From Candidatus Uhrbacteria bacterium (GTDB lineage Bacteria; Patescibacteriota; Patescibacteriia; 2-12-FULL-60-25), in assembly GCA_020850575.1 (NCBI GenBank), contig JADZEJ010000002.1, positions 1 to 64,000 of the forward strand: 64,000 nt of DNA, given 5' to 3'. Under the pieces are notes generated by a model. The model ran no database searches and was not told the DNA's origin. It saw only the letters and a list, made by a program, of their open reading frames with translations. Position 1 is the stretch's first letter. Every line of letters begins with the position of its first letter. Below, one piece after another: positions 40,723 to 49,707 of this stretch. A program made the translations under genes and the position numbers.

Positions 40723-43206
40723 TTAGCGAAGCTTCAACCCATGTTTGGTTGCGGTGAGTTGAATCTTCTTTTTATTTGGTTTTTCCGTGAGAAGACGACT
40801 GATTACGGCTGTTACTTCACGTTCAATTAAATGACGAATGGCACGGGCTCCTTCTTCTTCCGGCAAAGGACGTTCTGATAGCCATTCGATCACATCATCA
40901 CCTGCGGTCCAGGAAATATGTTGTGCTTGTTCAATTCGTTCGAGAATTGTATTCAATTCTCGACGTAAAATAGTGCGTAAAACTTGTTTATCTAATGGTT
41001 TAAAGACAATGACGCGATCAAGACGGTTGAGTAGCTCCGGGCGGAAACGCTGTTTCAGTTCTTCCTTGACTTCATTTGAAAAATTATCATTTTTACTTGT
41101 AAAACCAAGTGATTTCATGGCTAAACGTTCGCTGCCTGCATTTGAAGTGATGATGATATAGCTATGTCGAAAGGGAATATGACGGCCGGTTCCATCGCTT
41201 AATTTTCCATCTTCTAGAATTTGAAGCAGAATGTTTTGGACATCCGGATGCGCTTTTTCGAATTCATCAAATAAAACCACGCTGTGAGGGCGTTTACGAA
41301 TTGCGTCTGTAAATTTATTACTATCACGGTATCCAACGTAACCAGCCGGTGAACCAACCAGTTTAGCGACGCTATGTCCTTCTGAAAACTCAGACATATC
41401 TATTTTAATCAAGGCATCTTCACGAACAAACAATAGTTTTGCCAAGCGACGAGCTAATTCGGTTTTACCTGTTCCTGACGGTCCTACGAATAACATAGCA
41501 GCCTTAGGCCGTGATGGATCACTAAATCCAAGGCGTGAACGAGTTACGACGTCAGAAAGCGCTTCAACAGCTTCATCTTGACCGAAAATATTTTCTTGTA
41601 GAGCACTTTGTAAATTGTGGAGTTGTTCACGATCTGTTGCTAAGACTGTATTTAGTGTCGCACCGGTCATGCGAGCAATAATGTCAGCAATATCAGTAGC
41701 GTTCACCATGCGTACATCTTTCGCGTGTTTTTGATCGATTATTTTTTGTAGAGCATCGGCTTGAGCTTGTAATTCTTGAATTTCTTTTGCTGCGGTTTCT
41801 GCGGCCGGAAGGTTATTTGTACGCACGGCTTCTTGTTTGTGTTCTTCGGCAGCAGAAATGGCTAAGTCTAATGTAGTGAGGCGCTCGCGTTCTTCAGAAA
41901 CTGAACGTTTTGCGATCACGCTAGCCGCGGCTTCATCTATTAAATCAATTGCTTTGTCAGGAAAGTAACGATCGGTGAGGTAGCGTTCAGCTAAACGAAC
42001 TGCGGTTGGTACAACGTCTTCAGCATATGTAACACGATGATGTTTGGCATAACTTGGAAGCAAGCCTTCGAGGATGGCGATTGTGGCTTCCGGCGTCGGT
42101 TCTTCGACAGCGATTGGTTGAAAACGACGTTCGAGAGCCGCATCCGGTTCAATATGTTTTTTGTATTCCGCCCACGTTGTAGCGCCTACGCAGCGGATCT
42201 CACCGCGTGCAAGGGCAGGTTTAAGGATATTCGCCGCATCGAGTGAGCCTGAAGTTGATCCGGCGCCAACGATATTGTGAATTTCATCGATAAAAAGAAT
42301 AACATTCGGATCAGCTTTTGCTTCGTCGATAATCTGTTTAAGGCGACCTTCAAATTCACCACGATACATGGTACCTGCTACGGTCATGGCTAAATCTAAG
42401 GATAATAATTTTTTTCCGTAAAGGGCTTCTGGGACATCGCCATCTGCGAGACGTTTTGCAAGACCTTCAACGATTGCGGTTTTTCCGACGCCCGGTTCAC
42501 CAAGTAAGATGGGGTTATTTTTTGTTCTACGGCACAAAATTTGGATAACGCGTTCCAATTCATTTTGACGACCAATGACCGGATCCAGCTGTTCTGCGAT
42601 ATGAGGACGGGTTAATTCGTGGGTAAATGAATCCAAAGCAGAAACAATTTGACCACGCTTTCCAGGCATACGCGGATCGTTCATTGATGCTTGTTGTGAT
42701 TGAGCCGGATCTTCACCTTCTTGTGATGATTCGAGTTGTTCCGCCAATTCCGGGAAGCGTGACGTTGATTTTAATACTGTCGTGATTTGCTCACGCATTT
42801 CTAAGATATTGATCTTTTGTTCGCGCAAATACGCGTCAACAACGCTCGCGTCACCATCAAGCAAGGCAAAAAGTAAATGTTCTGTTCCAACGTACTTATG
42901 TTCATGTAAATGAGCCGTTAAGACACATTTTTCAATAATTTTTTTTACAGCCGGTGATAAATCCGGAGTTACAATGTTTGTTGCCGGTGCCGGAAAACCA
43001 CGAAAAGCTTTTTCAGTTTTCTCTATGACGACTTTTTGTTTTGCTAATATTTCAGATGCGATTGATCCTTTTTCATGCAAAAGTCCGACTAAAAGATCAC
43101 CAGGTTCAACGGTGTCGCGTCCATTCATGATGGTGAAAGATAAGGCTTTTTGAAGTGCCTCTTTGAGATGAGCAGTAAAGCGATCGATTAAATCAGGGCT
43201 AAGCAT
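40723..43206 (-). CDS. clpC: ClpC-type AAA+ unfoldase
   Basis: The 827-residue protein unfolds substrates for ClpP or acts as a disaggregase. It has the double Clp N-domain, a first AAA+ ring with Walker [16 protein letters not shown] near residue 236, and [15 protein letters not shown] short middle helix pair follows. The second ring has [18 protein letters not shown] near 573 and the Walker B region [17 protein letters not shown] tripeptide in [10 protein letters not shown] matches the ClpP-binding loop of ClpC rather than ClpB, and the middle domain is too short for ClpB. No clpP is in the window. htpX and lemA lie upstream on the same strand, suggesting a protein-quality-control operon. 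Confidence 0.93.
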   Translation of the reverse strand: MLSPDLIDRFTAHLKEALQKALSFTIMNGRDTVEPGDLLVGLLHEKGSIASEILAKQKVVIEKTEKAFRGFPAPATNIVTPDLSPAVKKIIEKCVLTAHLHEHKYVGTEHLLFALLDGDASVVDAYLREQKINILEMREQITTVLKSTSRFPELAEQLESSQEGEDPAQSQQASMNDPRMPGKRGQIVSALDSFTHELTRPHIAEQLDPVIGRQNELERVIQILCRRTKNNPILLGEPGVGKTAIVEGLAKRLADGDVPEALYGKKLLSLDLAMTVAGTMYRGEFEGRLKQIIDEAKADPNVILFIDEIHNIVGAGSTSGSLDAANILKPALARGEIRCVGATTWAEYKKHIEPDAALERRFQPIAVEEPTPEATIAILEGLLPSYAKHHRVTYAEDVVPTAVRLAERYLTDRYFPDKAIDLIDEAAASVIAKRSVSEERERLTTLDLAISAAEEHKQEAVRTNNLPAAETAAKEIQELQAQADALQKIIDQKHAKDVRMVNATDIADIIARMTGATLNTVLATDREQLHNLQSALQENIFGQDEAVEALSDVVTRSRLGFSDPSRPKAAMLFVGPSGTGKTELARRLAKLLFVREDALIKIDMSEFSEGHSVAKLVGSPAGYVGYRDSNKFTDAIRKRPHSVVLFDEFEKAHPDVQNILLQILEDGKLSDGTGRHIPFRHSYIIITSNAGSERLAMKSLGFTSKNDNFSNEVKEELKQRFRPELLNRLDRVIVFKPLDKQVLRTILRRELNTILERIEQAQHISWTAGDDVIEWLSERPLPEEEGARAIRHLIEREVTAVISRLLTEKPNKKKIQLTATKHGLKLR

Positions 43207-43215
43207 AGTGTGAGA

Positions 43216-44118
43216 TTAGATTTTTCCTATCATGCCTCGGAGTTTGGTAATTCGATCTTCGATCGGAGGGTGAGTGGAGAAGAGGTTCGAAATTTTTTGT
43301 GATATGCCTTGCTTAGTTGGGGCTGAAATCCATAGATGATTGGTCGCGCTTGATGTTCTACTCATTGGGATATTTGCGTCTCGGATTTTTTCGAGCGCTT
43401 GCGCAAGACCTTCGGGATAACGAGTAAGTAGGGCTCCACTTGCATCCGCAAGATATTCTCGACGACGAGAAATAGCGAGTTTCATGAGTTCACCGATTAT
43501 TGGAGAGATAATAATGAAGACGATTCCGAGGATCGCCAGTAATCCACCCATATCGTTTCTTTCATCGCTACGACGACGTCCGCCAAGACCAAAACGGATA
43601 AATCCATCTCCGAGCAATGAAACGGCGCCGACTAAAACTACAGCTAACATCATGACTCGGATATCGTAGTTTCCGATATGACTCATTTCATGCGCTAACA
43701 CGCCCTCGAGTTCAATTTTGTTTAATCTTTCCAGTAAGCCAGTTGTAACTGCGATTGACGCATGCTCGGGGTCTCTTCCGGTGGCAAATGCATTTGGAGC
43801 ATCATCCTCGATTATATAGATGCGTGGGCGAGGGATGCCGGCGGTAATCGCTAAATTATCTATACTATTCCAGAGCTGTGGAAGCTGATCGTGATTTGTA
43901 AGTTCAACCGCTCCGCTACTGGATAGGGCGATTTTGTCACCCGCAAACCAAGAAACGAATGTCATTCCTAAAGATACACATAGCGCAAACACGAGTCCAA
44001 ATGGGCCCGTGTCTGACAATAGATATCCGTAGACCCAACCTACGGCGACAAGTAATCCCGTTACACCGAGGATGAGAAACCAGGATTTTCTTCGATTTGC
44101 ATCGATTTGTGCGTACAT
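43216..44118 (-). CDS. htpX: M48 family membrane zinc protease HtpX
   Basis: HtpX cleaves damaged membrane proteins from the cytoplasmic side. The 300-residue protein has two N-terminal membrane helices (LILGVTGLLVAVGWVYGYL and FALCVSLGMTFVSWFAG). The zinc motif is VLAHEMSHIGNYDI (HExxH), and two further helices follow. The third zinc ligand is in SRRREYLADASGALL, where Glu lies in the REYLAD motif. The substrate groove segment PNAFATGRDPEHASIAVTTG is intact. It begins 9 nt after lemA and precedes clpC by 9 nt; LemA-HtpX pairs occur in many bacteria. Confidence 0.95.
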   Translation of the reverse strand: MYAQIDANRRKSWFLILGVTGLLVAVGWVYGYLLSDTGPFGLVFALCVSLGMTFVSWFAGDKIALSSSGAVELTNHDQLPQLWNSIDNLAITAGIPRPRIYIIEDDAPNAFATGRDPEHASIAVTTGLLERLNKIELEGVLAHEMSHIGNYDIRVMMLAVVLVGAVSLLGDGFIRFGLGGRRRSDERNDMGGLLAILGIVFIIISPIIGELMKLAISRRREYLADASGALLTRYPEGLAQALEKIRDANIPMSRTSSATNHLWISAPTKQGISQKISNLFSTHPPIEDRITKLRGMIGKI

Positions 44119-44127
44119 TGAATTTGT

Positions 44128-44670
44128 TTAGAACTTCACTTGTGGATTTGCTTTTTCGCTTTCAGCAATTTCGAAGAATTCGCGTTTGACGAAGCCGAGC
44201 ATGTTTCCAATTAAATTCGTTGGGAAGACTTGCAACTTGGTGTTGAAATCGCGGACGTTCCCATTGTAGAAACGGCGGGAAGCTTGGATTTTGTCTTCGG
44301 TATTGGTTAATTCTTCTTGCAGAGCCATGAAATTCTGATTTGCTTTTAAATCAGGATAGGCTTCGGATAAAGCAAAAATGCTCTTTAAGGTTTGAGATAA
44401 GGCATTTTCTGCTTGCGCATGTTCGCCCATGGTTTTTGCACCCATGGCGGAATTACGTGCGGAAATTACCTTCTCAAGAGTACCTGATTCATGAGAAGCG
44501 TACCCTTTTACTGTTTCTACCAAGTTTGGGATCAGATCATAACGACGTTTTAATTGAACGTCGATATCTGACCATGCTTCATCAGTGCGGTTCTTAAGGG
44601 TAATTAATCCGTTATATGTAAATATTGCCCATAGAGCAATCAGACCAAGTATAATGAGAACCCAAATCAT
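44128..44670 (-). CDS. lemA: LemA family membrane protein
   Basis: The 180-residue protein has an N-terminal membrane helix (IWVLIILGLIALWAIFTYN) and a long helical bundle with the family signatures DEAWSDIDVQLKRRYDLIPN, SARNSAMGA, NQNFMALQEEL and the terminal REFFEIAESEKANPQVKF. LemA proteins have an extracellular N-terminus and a cytoplasmic bundle; the exact role is not known, but they are commonly paired with HtpX, as here. It is the first gene of the long minus-strand series and is divergent from the phosphomutase gene. Confidence 0.94.
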   Translation of the reverse strand: MIWVLIILGLIALWAIFTYNGLITLKNRTDEAWSDIDVQLKRRYDLIPNLVETVKGYASHESGTLEKVISARNSAMGAKTMGEHAQAENALSQTLKSIFALSEAYPDLKANQNFMALQEELTNTEDKIQASRRFYNGNVRDFNTKLQVFPTNLIGNMLGFVKREFFEIAESEKANPQVKF

Positions 44671-44725
44671 AGTGGTGATAGAGATTTTATTGATAAGATG
44701 TTACTCTTTTAATATAGCTAAAATA

Positions 44726-44734
44726 TGGTATTTC
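44726..44734 (+). promoter_or_regulatory. extended -10-like element before the phosphomutase gene
   Basis: TGGTATTTC has an extended TGn and a degenerate -10 that sits 8 nt before the ATG at 44743. The layout copies the element at 356-364, including the TGGTAT core. It argues against the more upstream ATG at 44725. Confidence 0.4.
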
Positions 44735-44742
44735 GTCCAGAT

Positions 44743-46134
44743 ATGAACCAGTCCATTTCATCTGTTTTCAAAGCATACGATATTCGTGGATTATCTCCTG
44801 ATGAAATTGATGTCCATTTTTCTCTTAGATTAGGTAAAATTTTGGCTAAACGATTTCAACCTACACGAGTTTTAGTCGGTCGTGATATGCGAATTACCTC
44901 TGCTGAACTTGAGGATGCTTTGATTAAGGGATTATGCAGTGCAGGTGTTGAAGTGGTGCGGATTGGTTTGTGTTCGACCCCGTTATTTAATATTTCAATT
45001 CATTTAGCACATGGTCATTATGATTTTGGTGTCATGGTGACAGCTTCACATAATCCAGGAAAATATAATGGGTTTAAAATAACCATGGGTGATGGTCGTC
45101 CAGTAGGGCAGGGAAGCGGTATGGAAGAAATTCGCGATGCATTTTTGGATGAGTCGCAGTCGTTCGTTGACGCGATGACTCTTGGTTCAGTGTTGGATGA
45201 TTCAGAAGCTCTGGAGCGTTATGTCACGCATGTGATTTCATTAGTGGATCTTCCACACGACATGCCAAAAATGAAAGTGGCGATCGATATTGGAAATGGA
45301 ATGGCTGGAGCAGTGTTGCCGGAATTACTCAAGCGTCTTCCGTGGCTTGATGCAAAATTACTGTATTCAAATCCAGACGGAAATTTTCCTCATCATGAAG
45401 CCAACCCTCTTAAAGAAGAAACTTTGAAAGATCTTCAAGCTTTAACGATTGCCGAGCAGTGCCAGCTTGGTGTGGCTTTTGATGGAGATGCGGATCGAAT
45501 CGGTTTTGTTGATGAAAATGGTGAACCTTTGAAAGGTGATGTGATTACGGCTTTTCTTGCGCAAGAATTATTGCGTGAATATCCCGGATCAACCATTCAT
45601 GCCGATGTGCGTTCATCGTGGATTGTTCGTGAAACTGTAGAAGCGAGCGGAGGGCAGTTTTCCATGTGCCGTGTTGGACATGCCATGATAAAGCAACTCA
45701 TGAGGCAGACGAATGCTGTTTTTTCTGGTGAATTATCGATGCATTTTTATTATAAAGCGTTAGGAAACTTTGAATCCGGAGATTATACGTTTTTGCTTCT
45801 ATTGCGACGTTTGGCTAATGAGGGAAAGTCATTATCACAATTGACTGAAAAATTACGCATTTATGCAAAATCACCGGAAATTAATTTTCACGTAAAAGAT
45901 CCACAACAAAAAATTCAAGATTTGAAAAATATCTATGCAGAAAAGGCTAGTTCTACTATTGAGCTTGACGGACTTCGTTGTGAATTTAGAGATATTCAAG
46001 ATTCGTCGCAAGATTGGTGGTTTAGTGTTCGTGCCTCGAATACTGAACCGTTGCTTAGATTAAATCTTGAAGCTCGCAGCAAAATGGTATTAGATACACA
46101 CCTGATTGAATTACAGAAATTGATTTCTTTATGA
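44743..46134 (+). CDS. manB: phosphomannomutase/phosphoglucomutase
   Basis: The enzyme interconverts hexose-1- and hexose-6-phosphates for glycan precursors. The 463-residue protein starts ISSVFKAYDIRG. The phosphoserine loop is VMVTASHNPGKYNGFKI near residue 105, and the metal loop is VAFDGDADRIGFVD near 245. The sugar loop is GELSMHFYY, where family members usually have GEMSGH, and the phosphate-binding site is VRASNTEPLLRLN. The Gly-to-Met change in the sugar loop could affect preference between mannose and glucose forms. It overlaps murI by 4 nt (ATGA), giving a wall-precursor operon. An ATG at 44725 is less likely because it lies inside the -10 element. Confidence 0.93.
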   Translation: MNQSISSVFKAYDIRGLSPDEIDVHFSLRLGKILAKRFQPTRVLVGRDMRITSAELEDALIKGLCSAGVEVVRIGLCSTPLFNISIHLAHGHYDFGVMVTASHNPGKYNGFKITMGDGRPVGQGSGMEEIRDAFLDESQSFVDAMTLGSVLDDSEALERYVTHVISLVDLPHDMPKMKVAIDIGNGMAGAVLPELLKRLPWLDAKLLYSNPDGNFPHHEANPLKEETLKDLQALTIAEQCQLGVAFDGDADRIGFVDENGEPLKGDVITAFLAQELLREYPGSTIHADVRSSWIVRETVEASGGQFSMCRVGHAMIKQLMRQTNAVFSGELSMHFYYKALGNFESGDYTFLLLLRRLANEGKSLSQLTEKLRIYAKSPEINFHVKDPQQKIQDLKNIYAEKASSTIELDGLRCEFRDIQDSSQDWWFSVRASNTEPLLRLNLEARSKMVLDTHLIELQKLISL

Positions 46135-46901
46135 TTGGTATTTTTGATTCCGGTATCGGTGGTTTAACTGTCGTAAAAGAATTACTGCGCCAGGCGCCAG
46201 ATGTATCTTTTGTTTATTTAGGGGATACGGCGCGGACTCCGTACGGCAATAAATCAGCTGAAGTCGTGCGTCAATATGCATTGGAAGATGCTCAATTTTT
46301 GATTGATCAAGGCGCAACATCAATTATCATTGCCTGCCATACGGCGAGCGCTTTAGCCGAACAGAGTCTACGTGAATCGTTTCCTAAAATTCCTATTTTT
46401 GGCATGATACATCAGACGGTTGATGCGGCTTTAGCTTTAAAACCAAAACATCTTGGTGTGATTGGTACGCGGGCTACAATCGGTTCTAATGTCTATCCAG
46501 CAGTTTTGAAGGAAATGGGTGTTAAGAAAATAGCGGTTCAGCAAGTTGCTTGTCCTTTGTTTACGGTTTTAGCCGAAGAAGGTTTATTGGATGACCAGGT
46601 GACAAAACTTGTGGCAAAGAAGTATTTATCCGGTTTTCGTGCGCATCCGTTAGATGTCTTGATTATGGGGTGTACGCATTATCCGTTGTTGCGTGCAGTT
46701 ATACAGCATGCCGTGACTAAGCGTACAACCTTGATTGACCCCGCTCAAGTGACTGTGGCTCATATCTTAAACGTTTTGCCTGATATCGAGCGGACAAAAA
46801 AACAGGTTTTTTTTCTGTCGGATGTTGCATCACATACTGTACAAATTGCAACAAAATGGATGGGAAAAAAGATCGAGTTCGAAAAAGCTGTGTTACAGTA
46901 G
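46131..46901 (+). CDS. murI: glutamate racemase
   Basis: MurI makes D-glutamate for peptidoglycan. The 256-residue protein starts IGIFDSGIGGLTVVKELL, with the catalytic aspartate in FDSG. The first catalytic Cys is in IACHTASALA, where His replaces the usual Asn next to it. The second Cys is in MGCTHYPLL. The Asn normally helps bind the substrate, so the change may alter kinetics, but both Cys residues remain. Its ATG overlaps the phosphomutase stop, so translation is coupled. D-Glu synthesis fits a cell that makes its own peptidoglycan and remodels it. Confidence 0.95.
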   Translation: MIGIFDSGIGGLTVVKELLRQAPDVSFVYLGDTARTPYGNKSAEVVRQYALEDAQFLIDQGATSIIIACHTASALAEQSLRESFPKIPIFGMIHQTVDAALALKPKHLGVIGTRATIGSNVYPAVLKEMGVKKIAVQQVACPLFTVLAEEGLLDDQVTKLVAKKYLSGFRAHPLDVLIMGCTHYPLLRAVIQHAVTKRTTLIDPAQVTVAHILNVLPDIERTKKQVFFLSDVASHTVQIATKWMGKKIEFEKAVLQ

Positions 46902-46936
46902 ATGACAATTTATTCTTTTTTTGAGAAACTTCACCC

Positions 46937-48091
46937 ATGTCTGTTATTCTTTTTCTTCTTGTTCTTTCTGTTTTGGTTTTGATTCATGAAGCAGGTCATT
47001 ATCTTGCTGCACGTTTATTTGGCGTTAAAGCAGATGAGTTTGGTTACGGGTTTCCTCCTCGCTTGATCGGATTTGTTCGTGATGGAAAGAAATGGAAACG
47101 AGTTTCGGGTAAAGATACTAAGAGTTATCAGAATACGATTTGGTCAATTAATTGGTTGCCACTTGGTGGATTTGTGAAAATTAAGGGTGAAACTGAAAAC
47201 GGCATGAATGATCCGGATTCGATTCACGCTAAACCAGTTTGGCAACGTTTGACGATTATTGCTGCCGGTGTATTCATGAATTGGGTTTTAGCGGTACTTA
47301 TTTTTACCGCCGTATACACCATTGGTACGACTTTGGTGGTTGATGAGGTTGTCGGTGGTGCTATGATTCGTGACCGAGCTACGGTGATCACACAAATTTT
47401 ACCTGCATCTCCAGCAGAACGCGCAGGTTTGAAAGAAGGAGATGAACTCGTGAAAATTGCAAATACAGTGATTACTACATCAGCGCAAGTGAAACCTTTG
47501 ATTCAAGAAATTGCTGATAAACAAATTGAAGTTGTGATTAAACGCGATGGAAATTTACAAACTTTACAGACGACGCCGGAAAAAATTGTGCAGATTAATG
47601 CTTGGGGCATTGGTGTTGGTATGGCTGACATTGGAACAGTTTCTTTTCCTTTACCGCAAGCTTTTATTGCCGGCATTAAAACCGCTTGGCATATGATGGT
47701 GGCAATTTTGACAGCTTTTTTTGATATTTTTCGTGACTTGTTTACGAAACAACAAGTTAGCCAGGATGTATCTGGTCCGGTTGGAATCGCTGTGATGACT
47801 GGTCAGGTTGCGCAGCAAGGTATTATTCCGCTATTACAATTTGCTGCGATGTTATCGCTTAATTTAGCGGTGATTAATTTTTTACCTATTCCGGCTTTGG
47901 ATGGTGGACGCGCGGTGTTCTTGATTATCGAAGCTATTCGTCGTAAGCCAGTGAGTCGTCGATTGGAAATTTCAATTCATAATGTAGCCTTTTTGATGCT
48001 TATCTTACTCATCTTACTCATCACGGCGCGTGATGTTTCCAAATATAGCGGAGCGATTATGGGTGGATTGAAGGGATTAGTGGGGATGTAG
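46937..48091 (+). CDS. rseP: site-2 zinc metalloprotease, RseP type
   Basis: RseP proteins cut transmembrane segments of anti-sigma factors or signal-peptide remnants. The 384-residue protein has the zinc motif LIHEAGHYLAAR in the first helix. A single PDZ domain follows (ITQILPASPAERAGLKEGDEL), and the second metal motif is NFLPIPALDGGRAVFLI, with Asp as the third ligand. Four membrane helices are visible. The PDZ domain is single, as in Gram-positive RasP, rather than the double PDZ of E. coli. It begins 35 nt after murI and ends in a probable terminator. Confidence 0.95.
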   Translation: MSVILFLLVLSVLVLIHEAGHYLAARLFGVKADEFGYGFPPRLIGFVRDGKKWKRVSGKDTKSYQNTIWSINWLPLGGFVKIKGETENGMNDPDSIHAKPVWQRLTIIAAGVFMNWVLAVLIFTAVYTIGTTLVVDEVVGGAMIRDRATVITQILPASPAERAGLKEGDELVKIANTVITTSAQVKPLIQEIADKQIEVVIKRDGNLQTLQTTPEKIVQINAWGIGVGMADIGTVSFPLPQAFIAGIKTAWHMMVAILTAFFDIFRDLFTKQQVSQDVSGPVGIAVMTGQVAQQGIIPLLQFAAMLSLNLAVINFLPIPALDGGRAVFLIIEAIRRKPVSRRLEISIHNVAFLMLILLILLITARDVSKYSGAIMGGLKGLVGM

Positions 48092-48110
48092 ATTTGTTCT
48101 TCATAAAAAA

Positions 48111-48152
48111 AAGATGATAACCTACAAATTAGGCGGAATTTCATCGTTTTTT
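48111..48152 (+). terminator. probable terminator after rseP
   Basis: GATG and CATC enclose an inner hairpin CCTA/TAGG, and six Ts follow (48147-48152). The stem is weak and interrupted, so confidence is limited. The remaining bases up to 48200 are AT-rich and carry possible -10 boxes for the next gene. Confidence 0.45.
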
Positions 48153-48200
48153 CTCGTTTTTAACTTGTAATGTAATTATTTATTATCATTTGTGCATATT

Positions 48201-48773
48201 ATGATGAAATCATTTTGGATGAGATTTTGTGCAATGTGTTTTGTTTTTATTTTTCCGATAAATTCAGTTCACGCTGCATTATGGTATGAAAAATTTTATC
48301 CAGGTTTGGCACCTTATTCGTATGACGGTTGGACGATTTACAATCCGTCATATTATCCAACAAATTCCGGACTCCCATATGAAGTTGTCGATGAAACGAC
48401 ATGTAATGGATCAGATTTTGTGTATTCCAGTACTCCAGGTTCGGCGTCTTCTTTTGGTGTAAGTACAACAACTGAACTTGAAGCCTTGAGAAAAGTTCAT
48501 ATGATTGATATTACGCCTTGCGCGGCTTCTAAACTCGCTTTATCTAATGCAACTTTTCAAGTTTTTTATATCATCAACGGTGTTAATAGTGGTTTGTCAG
48601 CAATGTATACGGTTTCTGGATCAACATTTAAAGTTCTGCCTCCATATACTTTTAAGAATTTGTCGATACCTGCCGGATCAATACATTCGTTAGAAGTTGG
48701 TATTTTAAAAGGAAATTCACAATTGGTTAAACTTGGAAATATTCATATACGTTTATTTACTTCGGCGCCGTAA
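48201..48773 (+). CDS. secreted protein of unknown function
   Basis: I do not recognise the family. The 190-residue protein has a clear signal peptide (FCAMCFVFIFPINSVHA followed by a small residue). The mature part is beta-rich, with many Tyr, Ser and Thr residues and only two cysteines (DETTCNGSD and DITPCAAS), which could form one disulfide. The C-terminus runs as alternating strands (GNIHIRLFTSAP) with no anchor, so it is probably released or loosely attached. Two adjacent ATG codons (48201 and 48204) and an upstream GTG are possible starts. A convergent minus-strand gene ends 82 nt downstream. Confidence 0.75.
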   Translation: MMKSFWMRFCAMCFVFIFPINSVHAALWYEKFYPGLAPYSYDGWTIYNPSYYPTNSGLPYEVVDETTCNGSDFVYSSTPGSASSFGVSTTTELEALRKVHMIDITPCAASKLALSNATFQVFYIINGVNSGLSAMYTVSGSTFKVLPPYTFKNLSIPAGSIHSLEVGILKGNSQLVKLGNIHIRLFTSAP

Positions 48774-48855
48774 GAACTTGTTCGTCAAAATTAGTATTAG
48801 ATTCAAATACGGTTTCATCTTTCAGGAGAAATAAAAAAGTAAAAATGTGTGTTTA

Positions 48856-49650
48856 TTAAAAGCTCTGATCAGGGTGTGATCTTTCAAACAAAATTCGTTC
48901 ATGCGGTCTTGCATATTCCCAAGAGCTTCTTTGTTGCATCAGTTCTTCAAGCCTGCCGATTTTTTTCTGGGTGACATCTATGATCCATGGCTGACCGCTA
49001 GAACCAGTGTAACGAACCCAGACGTGAGCACCTTCACGACCTTCGTTTTCGAAGGCTATCGCATTACGTTCAATGGAAAAAGTCCCAAGAATCTTGAGTT
49101 CCGGTCTTTGTTCTTGTTTGAGTTTTTCGAGTAAATATCCAACGAGTAAGGCTTGTTGTCGGCAAACGCCAACTCCAGATAAGAGAAAACTTGATAGATG
49201 TACTTTTTTATCTTGTTCCCCTTGGGTTAATTGTTGTATGAGGAGTTTTACCTTTGCGTCATCATAGGGCATTTTTTTTAGTACGGTTTTAAAAATTTGG
49301 TTCAATGCGAGTTGTTTTGGAAGATATCCAATGCGTGCTGCTTTGGATTCAAGATTGGTTTTGAATTCTTGCTCGTAAAATCCGCGCAAAATTTTATCGC
49401 CTTCGGAATTTGTTTGATCGTCTACCACGATAGCCTCACGTGCACGGGCACCGAGATAGACACCGCCAATAATATTGGTCATACCGCTCCCGATTATTTT
49501 TCGATTTGCAAATATCCCATATGGTGCTTCAGGATGCGATGGATTCGGAGGGATAAAATTGGGGTTCCCCTGGAGCCGATTGTGTACGAGTTCGGTTCTG
49601 ATCCATTGGGCATTGATGGAGTTGTTTGATCGAGGGGTTTCGGTCTTCAT
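48856..49650 (-). CDS. transglutaminase-like cysteine hydrolase fold protein
   Basis: The 264-residue cytoplasmic protein shows the Cys-His-Asp order of the transglutaminase/EDR1-like fold: LSGVGVCRQQALLVGYLLEK near residue 160, GREGAHVWVRY near 215, and PWIIDVTQKK near 232. The spacing fits a papain-like core. An N-terminal segment of about 110 residues has no recognisable domain. There is no signal peptide. Such proteins may be proteases, transglutaminases or peptide cross-link hydrolases; activity is not assigned. It is a lone minus-strand gene between plus-strand blocks, converging on the secreted unknown. Confidence 0.75.
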   Translation of the reverse strand: MKTETPRSNNSINAQWIRTELVHNRLQGNPNFIPPNPSHPEAPYGIFANRKIIGSGMTNIIGGVYLGARAREAIVVDDQTNSEGDKILRGFYEQEFKTNLESKAARIGYLPKQLALNQIFKTVLKKMPYDDAKVKLLIQQLTQGEQDKKVHLSSFLLSGVGVCRQQALLVGYLLEKLKQEQRPELKILGTFSIERNAIAFENEGREGAHVWVRYTGSSGQPWIIDVTQKKIGRLEELMQQRSSWEYARPHERILFERSHPDQSF

Positions 49651-49690
49651 GGAACCAGTATAATCCAGACTGGAAAAACCTGCCGTTGCC

Positions 49691-49699
49691 TGCTACAGT
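49691..49699 (+). promoter_or_regulatory. extended -10 promoter of pheS
   Basis: TGCTACAGT has an extended TGn and a TACAGT -10 that is 8 nt from the pheS ATG at 49708. TGGAAA lies 17 nt upstream as a partial -35. A leaderless or nearly leaderless mRNA is predicted. Confidence 0.5.
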
Positions 49700-49707
49700 C
49701 CTGGCAT

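Noticed and set aside
26193-44670. Classic conjugation or type IV secretion operon
   Set aside because: No VirB4, VirD4, VirB6, relaxase or other core genes are visible; only the TrbC/VirB2-like module is shared, so I do not call it a type IV system.
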